A stretch of DNA of 64,000 nt from Verrucomicrobiaceae bacterium (lineage in GTDB: Bacteria > Verrucomicrobiota > Verrucomicrobiia > Verrucomicrobiales > Verrucomicrobiaceae): the NCBI GenBank assembly GCA_947507875.1, contig CANNQP010000013.1:1-64000 (forward strand), written 5' to 3'. Under the pieces are notes generated by a model. The model had not been told where the DNA came from and did not search any database. It was given only the letters and a program-made list of their open reading frames with translations. The position numbers and the translations under genes are program-made. This document shows positions 18,554 through 24,946 of this stretch, one piece after another. How positions within the stretch are numbered: position 1 is the stretch's first letter; each line of letters begins with the position of its first letter.

Positions 18554-18584
18554 GAATACCTAAAGCAAACGTTAGCAACTCAGA

Positions 18585-19325
18585 TCATGGGTTCACTTTG
18601 CTAGCCACTAAGCCAATACCGAGGTATAATCTGTGGCGATGCAAGTGCTCATGATGAAAGCGATTTTTGACTGTCAATCGATCGCATTCCTTGTGAAACC
18701 AGCCCCGATAGTTCTTGACCAACTGCTGCCAAAGAATGGCGAACAACCGAAAGACTGAAGTTGACGATGGGATCAGAGGAAAGCGCTCGAACAGGAAGAG
18801 AGCAGCACGAGGTCCCGTTGTGATCTTCCATGTCTCATTGATGCTGAAACCACGGGATTTCAGAAGCTGTGTTAACCCAGAGTCAGTCCATCGATGATAA
18901 TCACCTGGGCAACTATGATCTTCGAAAATGCCATGAGTCGTGATGACCAGCTTGCCGCCGGGTTTTAGCAAACGATAAGCTTCATCCAAGTAGTGCTCAG
19001 GATGTAAAACATGCTCGAGCACTTGACTTGATAAAATCAAATCAAAGGTACTGTCGGAAACATCCAATCGAAAAGGCCCTGAAGTGAGCGGGATCTCGTA
19101 GTCCAATTGATCTACCCCAGCAATGTCAGCTCTCTTGTATTCGGCGTTGGGGAAAAGAGAACGATAGGGAGAACCACCACAACCAAAATCCAAAAGGTTA
19201 ACTTCATCCTCCGTAGCGACCCGTTTCATCGCGATCAAAAGGTCACTCAGGTGTAAGTAAAACTGATCGCCAGAATTTGGAAATAAGCGTTCCCTTATAT
19301 AATCTGACTCACTTAAGTGCTTCAT
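18585..19325 (-). CDS. class I SAM-dependent methyltransferase (Methyltransf_11-like)
   Basis: 246 residues. L-L-D-F-G-C-G-G-S at 44-52 is SAM motif I; F-D-L-I-L-S-S-Q-V-L-E-H-V and L-L-K-P-G-G-K-L-V-I-T-T-H-G are the next two motifs of the UbiE/Methyltransf_11 type. The acceptor is probably a glycan or glycolipid intermediate, judged only from its place in the operon, 12 bases downstream of the TylF-like gene. Confidence 0.85.
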   Translation of the reverse strand: MKHLSESDYIRERLFPNSGDQFYLHLSDLLIAMKRVATEDEVNLLDFGCGGSPYRSLFPNAEYKRADIAGVDQLDYEIPLTSGPFRLDVSDSTFDLILSSQVLEHVLHPEHYLDEAYRLLKPGGKLVITTHGIFEDHSCPGDYHRWTDSGLTQLLKSRGFSINETWKITTGPRAALFLFERFPLIPSSTSVFRLFAILWQQLVKNYRGWFHKECDRLTVKNRFHHEHLHRHRLYLGIGLVASKVNP

Positions 19326-19337
19326 TTGTAGAAAGAA

Positions 19338-20072
19338 TTAAGCTTTAATTATCAATCTGCCTGTATAGTCAATGCGATGCAAAAAATACCTTTTATTTTG
19401 TTTCGATAAAAATTCATCGGTCGCTTGTTGTGCGCCTCGCCAATGCCCGTAGTCATCAATAATAATGATTCCGCCTTCCACGACTCTGTGAAATAACTGC
19501 TCTAACTCATGTTTTGTGGACTCATACCAATCCGTGTCTAATCGCAGTAATGCAATCGGGCCATCAGGTATTTGGCTCGGAATTGTTTCTTCGACTGGAC
19601 CTTCAATGTAATGAATCCTCTCCGAAGGGTATCCGGTGGATTTCATGTTATTTTGAACATCACCTAAGCTCGCAACACACCAGTTCAAACCCTCTTTATT
19701 TGGGTCTTCAGCTAAATGTTGTCGAGCATAAACGCCATCCTGTGTTTGATCTTTATCCGTTGGTTCAGTCATTCCTTGGAAGGTGTCGCAGAGATAAAGA
19801 TCTCGGTTCGTGCTTCCCTTATTGGACAACTCAATTGCAATAAGCATGCTGCTACCACCTCGCCAGACTCCACATTCGACAATGGATCCTTCTAAATTTC
19901 TCTCAACAATATAGTTAATTGCTTCAATGAGCGCTAACTGCCGCTCTAAGCTAGTCATTGTGTATTTTGATGCCTTGCTTAGCGTTTGCCTTTCCTTATC
20001 GCTAAGAGGTATCTTGGCTTTTTCATCTTCTTTATTTTTTCTTAAGAATATTTTTTTAATTATTTTAATCAT
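19338..20072 (-). CDS. TylF/MycF family O-methyltransferase
   Basis: 244 residues from the ATG at 20072; a TTG at 20102 lies inside the preceding ABC gene. Motif I is V-E-C-G-V-W-R-G-G at about 65-73, then L-C-D-T-F-Q-G-M, L-R-L-D-T-D-W-Y-E-S-T and I-I-I-D-D-Y-G-H-W, the metal-binding Asp pattern of macrocin 3-O-methyltransferase relatives. These methylate deoxy-sugar hydroxyls. The gene is conspicuously AT-rich (only 13 G/C among bases 20041-20100 at its start), unlike the flanking chromosome, which suggests acquisition from another source. Lysine-rich N-terminus. Confidence 0.9.
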   Translation of the reverse strand: MIKIIKKIFLRKNKEDEKAKIPLSDKERQTLSKASKYTMTSLERQLALIEAINYIVERNLEGSIVECGVWRGGSSMLIAIELSNKGSTNRDLYLCDTFQGMTEPTDKDQTQDGVYARQHLAEDPNKEGLNWCVASLGDVQNNMKSTGYPSERIHYIEGPVEETIPSQIPDGPIALLRLDTDWYESTKHELEQLFHRVVEGGIIIIDDYGHWRGAQQATDEFLSKQNKRYFLHRIDYTGRLIIKA

Positions 20073-20079
20073 AGTTTTA

Positions 20080-21333
20080 TTAATCCCATTGCCAGTCTTC
20101 AAGATACTTACATGTATTTTCTTGCCATGGCCACTCTCGATGATGGTTGTGCATTTCTACTCTAAAGCTGCATGCTGATTCGATATTTTCAATTAAGGAT
20201 TTCGATCGAGAATCAGCAATGTAAGTGTTTATAAAATAATTACCTAGATATAAACGAGGGTTTGGCAGCGTGCATGTGATTTTGTGTCTTCCAGCGGTTC
20301 GCATCAGTGGACGATCGGAGTCAAAAATCCAAGCATGCACGATCGGTTGATGAAGATTGTCGGTGATTTGAAACGAAAACGAAGCGTTTTGCAGGGGTTC
20401 CTTAGTTTCGACTTCAAAATGGATTTTTAAGGGTTGTCCATGAACATGAGTGCCCGAGGGTTCCGAGGTCTCGACTTTAGCTCGAACAATCTGGGCGACG
20501 CAGTCTTTGGGTTCTGGTGAGACATATTCATTCCCCGAACTGACTTCATTTTCAAGGTAGGCAGCAATCGCTTCCTGAGTTGATCCCTCAAAAAAGCAGG
20601 TTCCTTTTCTCATCAACAAGCATCTCGTGGTGAGTGTCGAGATGGCTTGCATGTTATGGCTCACAAAAAGAACGGTCCTCCCATCTCGTGTAGCTTCTCC
20701 CATCTTTCCCATGCATTTCTTTTGAAACTCAATGTCGCCGACCGCCAAGACTTCATCGACGATTAGGATTTCAGACCGAAGATGGGCAGCGACGGCGAAG
20801 GCGAGCCTGACTTTCATGCCTGAGCTGTATCGTTTGACCGGTGTATCCAGGTAAGCTGCGCATCCTGAGAAATCGACGATTTCATCCAATTTCGAACTGA
20901 TCTCACGCCGCGTCATGCCTAGGATAGCTCCGTTGAGATAAACATTTTCTCGGCCTGTCAATTCAGGGTGAAAGCCTGTTCCCACTTCAAGCAAGGAAGC
21001 AAAACGGCCGCGAATTTTGATGCTGCCCTGAGTCGGACTGGTGACCCGAGAGAGCAGCTTCAAGAGGGTACTCTTTCCTGCGCCATTTCTGCCAATGATG
21101 CCAAGGACTTCGCCTTGCTGAACCGTGAAATTGATATCTTTCAGAGCCCAGACGTACTCACTGGTTGATTTGCGTGTGCGATCATTGGTCTGACCGACCT
21201 GTGCATAGGGGTCGTCTTTTCCGCGAATTTTGTGCCACCACCGATTGAGGTCGTGAGATAGCGTGCCAGTCGTTACCTCGCCTAAGCGATAAAGCTTGGA
21301 GATGTTTTCAACTTCGATGACGGTAGAGCTCAT
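20080..21333 (-). CDS. polysaccharide ABC transporter ATP-binding protein (Wzt-like)
   Basis: 417 residues. The ATPase domain (1-250) has Walker A G-R-N-G-A-G-K-S-T at 81-89, signature Y-S-S-G-M, and Walker B L-I-V-D-E-V-L-A-V-G-D. The extra C-terminal domain (about 270-417) is a beta-rich Wzt-type module; in E. coli O8/O9a Wzt this part recognises the end of the finished glycan. With the Wzm-like permease just upstream (6 bases) it should export a lipid-linked polysaccharide made in the cytoplasm, which places the locus in the ABC-dependent rather than the Wzx/Wzy class. Confidence 0.94.
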   Translation of the reverse strand: MSSTVIEVENISKLYRLGEVTTGTLSHDLNRWWHKIRGKDDPYAQVGQTNDRTRKSTSEYVWALKDINFTVQQGEVLGIIGRNGAGKSTLLKLLSRVTSPTQGSIKIRGRFASLLEVGTGFHPELTGRENVYLNGAILGMTRREISSKLDEIVDFSGCAAYLDTPVKRYSSGMKVRLAFAVAAHLRSEILIVDEVLAVGDIEFQKKCMGKMGEATRDGRTVLFVSHNMQAISTLTTRCLLMRKGTCFFEGSTQEAIAAYLENEVSSGNEYVSPEPKDCVAQIVRAKVETSEPSGTHVHGQPLKIHFEVETKEPLQNASFSFQITDNLHQPIVHAWIFDSDRPLMRTAGRHKITCTLPNPRLYLGNYFINTYIADSRSKSLIENIESACSFRVEMHNHHREWPWQENTCKYLEDWQWD

Positions 21334-21339
21334 GAAGGG

Positions 21340-22200
21340 TCAGACAGTGTCCATAAAGGTCTTTTCGACCCGGTTGAAGATGATGATCCCAGCCATCAAG
21401 ATCAAGGCTGTGCAAGTACCCGACCACCCAAGTAACTCCCACGAAAAGGATCCTGCACCAAGGTAGATGGATCGGAAGGCTTCAATGATGCCTGTCATCG
21501 GATTTAGCTCTAGCCAAGTGCGGTATTTATCAGGCACCGTAGATAAGGGATAAACAACCGGTGTGGCATACATGGCGAGCTGAATGCCGAAGGTGACAAG
21601 GAAAGCGAGATCGCGATACTTTGTGGTTAACGACGAGACGATGATTCCTGTTCCAAGTCCGAGGGCTCCCAGCATCAGCACAAGCAAAGGCGAGCCAAAG
21701 ACCATGGCCATCCAGTTGGGGTGGATGGGCGTTCCTATCGAAAGATGCCAAGCTAAAGCGATCAACAGAACAAGGAACTGAATACCGAACTGGATGAGGG
21801 TGGAGATGACAATGGAGACGGGTGTAGCAAGGCGTGGGAAGTAAACCTTGCCAAATAGGTTAGCGTTGTCCTTGAAGGTGGTTGACGTCTTAGTTAGGCA
21901 AGTTGCAAAATAGTTCCACGGTGTGGTGCCTGCCAAATAAAAGAGAAGAGGAGGTAGCCCGTCGGTGGACATTTTGGCCACACCGCTGAAAATGATCGTG
22001 AAGGTTAGCGTGGTCAGCAATGGTTGGATAAAAAACCAGATCGGACCAAGAATCGTTTGTTTATAAACAGCAACGAAATCGCGCTTCACGAACATGAGAA
22101 CAAGATCACGATATCTCCACAGGTCAGCGAGATGAAGATCGAGCCAGCCGTTACGCGGCTCAATGATCATGTCCCAGGATTCTTCTTGTTTCGTGCTCAA
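21340..22200 (-). CDS. polysaccharide ABC transporter permease (Wzm-like)
   Basis: 286 residues, ABC2-type membrane protein with about six hydrophobic segments. F-V-K-R-D-F-V-A-V-Y-K-Q-T and L-G-P-I-W-F-F-I-Q-P-L are typical of Wzm/KpsM/TagG exporters. The frame opens with TTG at 22200; an ATG exists at 22170, but the W-D-M-I-I-E-P stretch usual at the start of such permeases lies partly upstream of it, so I prefer the TTG. Forms the membrane channel with the downstream Wzt-like ATPase. Thirteen bases after the APS kinase stop. Confidence 0.92.
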   Translation of the reverse strand: MSTKQEESWDMIIEPRNGWLDLHLADLWRYRDLVLMFVKRDFVAVYKQTILGPIWFFIQPLLTTLTFTIIFSGVAKMSTDGLPPLLFYLAGTTPWNYFATCLTKTSTTFKDNANLFGKVYFPRLATPVSIVISTLIQFGIQFLVLLIALAWHLSIGTPIHPNWMAMVFGSPLLVLMLGALGLGTGIIVSSLTTKYRDLAFLVTFGIQLAMYATPVVYPLSTVPDKYRTWLELNPMTGIIEAFRSIYLGAGSFSWELLGWSGTCTALILMAGIIIFNRVEKTFMDTV

Positions 22201-22213
22201 AGGTTAATGGGTT

Positions 22214-22831
22214 CTATTGAAGGCGTGAAAGATTTAGGACGTGGTTGAAGAGTCTTTCTTGGCAAGCCTCAATGGAGGTCTCTGCGGTGTCCAGACTTAA
22301 ACCGGGTTCTTCTGGCGGTTCGTAAGGACTATCGATGCCGGTAAAACCTTGAATTTCTCCTGCTCTTGCTTTTTTATAAAGTCCTTTGGGGTCTCGTAGC
22401 TCACAAGTAGCAAGTGGGGCGCTGACGTAGATCTCGGTGAATAGCACCGTGTCTTTTTCGCATGAACCACGCACCGAGACTCGGTCGACCCGAAAGGGAG
22501 AAATAAGTGAACAAATCACCACGATGCCCGACTGAGCCATCAGTTTAGCGACTTCACCCGTGCGACGTATGTTTTCGCGTCGATCTTCATCGCTGAACCC
22601 CAAATCACGGCAGAGTCCATGACGCAGATTGTCACCGTCCAAAATGTAAGACGCGATACCTTGGCTATGTAGCCGACTGTCGAGGCCGACGGCCATGGTG
22701 GACTTGCCTGATCCCGACAGGCCGGTCAGCCATACGACTACCCCACGTTGACCAAGTCGAGCCGCACGCATCTCATCGGTGACCCTAAGATCCGTCCAGC
22801 TAATGTTGGTAGAGGCAAGCTTCAGGCTCAT
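22214..22831 (-). CDS. cysC: adenylylsulfate (APS) kinase
   Basis: 205 residues from the ATG at 22831 (a TTG two codons upstream is less likely). Phosphorylates APS to PAPS with ATP. Walker A G-L-S-G-S-G-K-S-T is at 37-45, D-G-D-N-L-R-H at 65-71, and F-S-D-E-D-R-R-E-N-I-R-R at 79-90, all standard for CysC. It is the first gene of the exporter operon, and no ATP sulfurylase or PAPS reductase gene is in the window, so it looks dedicated to making PAPS for the glycan sulfotransferase at 6835-7701 rather than to cysteine synthesis. Confidence 0.94.
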   Translation of the reverse strand: MSLKLASTNISWTDLRVTDEMRAARLGQRGVVVWLTGLSGSGKSTMAVGLDSRLHSQGIASYILDGDNLRHGLCRDLGFSDEDRRENIRRTGEVAKLMAQSGIVVICSLISPFRVDRVSVRGSCEKDTVLFTEIYVSAPLATCELRDPKGLYKKARAGEIQGFTGIDSPYEPPEEPGLSLDTAETSIEACQERLFNHVLNLSRLQ

Positions 22832-22940
22832 GAACAAATTAGGTCAAGCTACCGCCATTGGTCGCGTGGTTGGCGCGGCCTGACAATGGATAAGAGATTA
22901 TGGATTCGGCGCTCATGGTTGGGCGTCGATAGTGAAAAAC

Positions 22941-23465
22941 TCAGAGTAGTTTTTCGATGAGTCGGCTAGACAGCAGCCCGTCTAACTTCTTGTGAAGATT
23001 GGCAGCTGTGCGGAGCCGCTTTTTGATGATTTGTATTTCGGCAGGAGAATGATCAGAGGAAACTGGAGCGCTTGCGCCAGCTTCTAGTGTACGATGAATT
23101 TGCCCACCCGCCGTAGCGAGCTTTTTGCGGATGCCGGGCAATAGCCCCTGCTTAACGATGATGCGAAATTCCGTTTCCGCCTCATAGAAGTCGCGTCGAT
23201 CTCCTTCTACAGGCACATGTCTTACAGCGTGCCATTCTTCAAGTTGCCGGATGGTCATGCTAGCGCTGGCTTTGCTGATGTCCAAATGCGTCGAAATGTC
23301 CTCCAGGCTGCATGGCTTTGGGCTCAAGTAAAGCAAAGCAAACATCCTGCCAATAAGCCGTCCGAGGCCAAAGGCATGAGTCGTGTTGCCGCCTGCCTCA
23401 ATGAAACGACGAACTTCTCGTGACCAGGAAACCTGGCTTGGCATCGAAGCTTCGTGGGTGGACAT
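22941..23465 (-). CDS. GbsR/MarR-type transcriptional regulator
   Basis: 174 residues. A winged helix-turn-helix fills about 35-95: S-L-E-D-I-S-T-H-L-D-I-S-K-A-S-A-S-M-T-I-R-Q-L-E is the recognition region, and G-D-R-R-D-F-Y-E-A lies in the wing. The N-terminal G-R-L-I-G-R-M-F-A-L-L-Y-L is typical of GbsR-like members of the MarR superfamily (COG1510). It lies upstream of and in the same direction as the APS kinase gene, 109 bases away, so it is a candidate local regulator of the polysaccharide operon. A perfect inverted repeat sits immediately before its start codon. Confidence 0.87.
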   Translation of the reverse strand: MSTHEASMPSQVSWSREVRRFIEAGGNTTHAFGLGRLIGRMFALLYLSPKPCSLEDISTHLDISKASASMTIRQLEEWHAVRHVPVEGDRRDFYEAETEFRIIVKQGLLPGIRKKLATAGGQIHRTLEAGASAPVSSDHSPAEIQIIKKRLRTAANLHKKLDGLLSSRLIEKLL

Positions 23466-23467
23466 CG

Positions 23468-23483
23468 TTTAGAATTTTCTAAA
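23468..23483. promoter_or_regulatory. 16-base palindrome, candidate operator of the GbsR-like regulator
   Basis: TTTAGAA-TT-TTCTAAA is an inverted repeat with perfect 7-base arms and a 2-base centre. It ends two bases before the ATG of the regulator gene (read on the minus strand). Size and symmetry match binding sites of dimeric MarR-superfamily proteins, so autoregulation is a reasonable inference. A lone half site TTCTAAA occurs at 23566-23572. Confidence 0.5.
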
Positions 23484-23670
23484 TGATGGTGGCTTTTCAA
23501 GCTGGTGTTGGCAAGCACCTTTTGAGGTTACCAATGGAATACGGTCGTTTTGCTTATTATTTTTTTTCTAAAGAGCGTTCGTTTGCCTTTCCTGTTCACT
23601 ATTGATAGCTGTGCTGCGATGCCACCCGGGTATTCGCACATCAAGTTCAAGGCTTAAGAGCGTCAGCTCA

Positions 23671-23720
23671 ATTTGATTAAATGCATAGGTATTATTTGTT
23701 ATGCATGCTTTAAATCAAAT
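23671..23720. repeat. imperfect inverted repeat / hairpin
   Basis: The left arm ATTTGATTAAATGCATA (23671-23687) can pair completely with the right arm ending ATCAAAT (23699-23720); the right arm carries two bulges of one and three bases. The loop is about 12 bases. AT-rich, no T-run, so not an intrinsic terminator. Confidence 0.5.
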
Positions 23721-23844
23721 TCGATAAGCCGTTATGGATAGCATCATGCTTGATTTTAATGCTCTAAACTTGTTACGTTAACACTGTTCATCCTGGTGAA
23801 GATGTAGGAGATAAGTATTAAACTGATTGATCGCGTGGTCGATC

Positions 23845-23869
23845 TATGGACATGAAAACAATGTCCATA
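23845..23869. repeat. perfect inverted repeat, 9-base arms
   Basis: TATGGACAT and ATGTCCATA flank a 7-base spacer. The same 9-mer TATGGACAT recurs at 23973-23981, about 100 bases away. Could be a protein-binding site; function unknown. Confidence 0.5.
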
Positions 23870-24177
23870 ATAATTCGATGTGACACTATAGAGCCTTGCT
23901 TATGCCGTGATATTGTGGTGGCAAATTAGCTTCTATGCATGGTTTTAGTTCATTTATCCAAGAAGAGCGCGCTATGGACATTTGACTTTCCGCATCAGTT
24001 TCCTGAAAAATTGAGTCTAAATCACAGTAGCTGCGGGGCTAATTTCTGTTTGTTGTAGAAGGGAAAATCCTATCTCTAAGTTTCAAAAATGGCGATTATC
24101 CAACAAAAATAATCATAAATCAGAAACGCTGCGCCGTGGTAGTTGCGCTTTTCTCTGGGCTGGGCTTTGTCGAAGCC

Positions 24178-24882
24178 ATGTCTAGAACTGTGCCAGAACC
24201 GGAATTCGACGAGTATGCGGGGGATTATCATGCCGCTCTGCAGAAGGGGCTAAAATTGACCGGTGAAGATGCATCCTATTATGCGGCAGGTCGGTGTCGA
24301 TGGACGGCGGAGCGAGCCAAGCAGGATGGGCTTCATGTGAAGCGCGTGCTCGACTTTGGCTGCGGGACCGGAACAGCGACGCAGTTCTTGATGAAAGCTT
24401 TTCCGGGATGTCATGTGACGGGCACCGACCCGTCTGAGGCTAGTCTCGTCGTTGCTCGTGGAGATCATCAGCAACTCGATTGTGATTTTGTTTTGCCTGA
24501 AGCGCTCGCCCAGTTGAAGAAGATGGATTTGGCTTATTGCAATGGTGTGTTTCATCACATTCCTCCCGCCCAAAGGGAAGGGGCGGCGCGTTCCGTTTAT
24601 GAGGCTTTGAAGCCAGGAGGATGGTTTGCTCTCTGGGAGAACAACCCCTGGAATCCCATGGTCTGGTATGTGATGAGTCGTGTTCCTTTTGATAAGGATG
24701 CGATTATGCTCTGGCCTGGAGAGACTGAGGATTTGCTTCGGCAGGTCGGCTTTCAGGTCTCCTGCACAAGATTCTGTTTCGTTTTTCCCAGTTTTCTCTC
24801 CGTCTTAAGACCCATGGAATCTTTGTTGTCTCTGCTGCCTCTAGGTGGGCAATACGTCGTGCTTGCTCAGAAACCTGAATAG
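24178..24882 (+). CDS. class I SAM-dependent methyltransferase
   Basis: 234 residues from the ATG at 24178; a GTG at 24136 would add 14 residues with no conserved content. SAM motif I V-L-D-F-G-C-G-T-G-T lies at 57-66, then V-T-G-T-D-P-S and D-L-A-Y-C-N-G-V-F-H-H-I and L-K-P-G-G-W-F-A-L-W-E-N-N-P-W-N-P, the pattern of Methyltransf_11/UbiE-like enzymes. The C-terminal segment (F-V-F-P-S-F-L) is hydrophobic. On the opposite strand to the polysaccharide operon and across the gene-free region, so not obviously part of it. Acceptor unknown. Confidence 0.85.
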   Translation: MSRTVPEPEFDEYAGDYHAALQKGLKLTGEDASYYAAGRCRWTAERAKQDGLHVKRVLDFGCGTGTATQFLMKAFPGCHVTGTDPSEASLVVARGDHQQLDCDFVLPEALAQLKKMDLAYCNGVFHHIPPAQREGAARSVYEALKPGGWFALWENNPWNPMVWYVMSRVPFDKDAIMLWPGETEDLLRQVGFQVSCTRFCFVFPSFLSVLRPMESLLSLLPLGGQYVVLAQKPE

Positions 24883-24946
24883 GCTACGGAGCTTTTTTGA
24901 TGCTGCATCCACTTTACCACTCTGTGTTTTTTGAACTGATTTTTTC

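Larger units (their letters stand above)
23484..24177. other. AT-rich gene-free region with inverted repeats
   Basis: About 700 bases between the minus-strand regulator and the plus-strand methyltransferase. I find no credible coding frame, tRNA or insertion-sequence gene. It is clearly richer in A/T than the genes to its right, and holds a long imperfect hairpin (23671-23720), a perfect inverted repeat (23845-23869) and a third copy of that arm (23973-23981). It must include the promoters for the divergent genes. Confidence 0.6.

Noticed and set aside
23466..24177. Possible mobile element in the gene-free region
   Set aside because: No transposase fragment, no terminal repeats bounding the region and no target duplication were visible, so only the inverted repeats are reported.
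24883..24910. Possible terminator (GGCT...AGC followed by TTTTTT) after the methyltransferase at 24178-24882
   Set aside because: The stem is only three to four bases.
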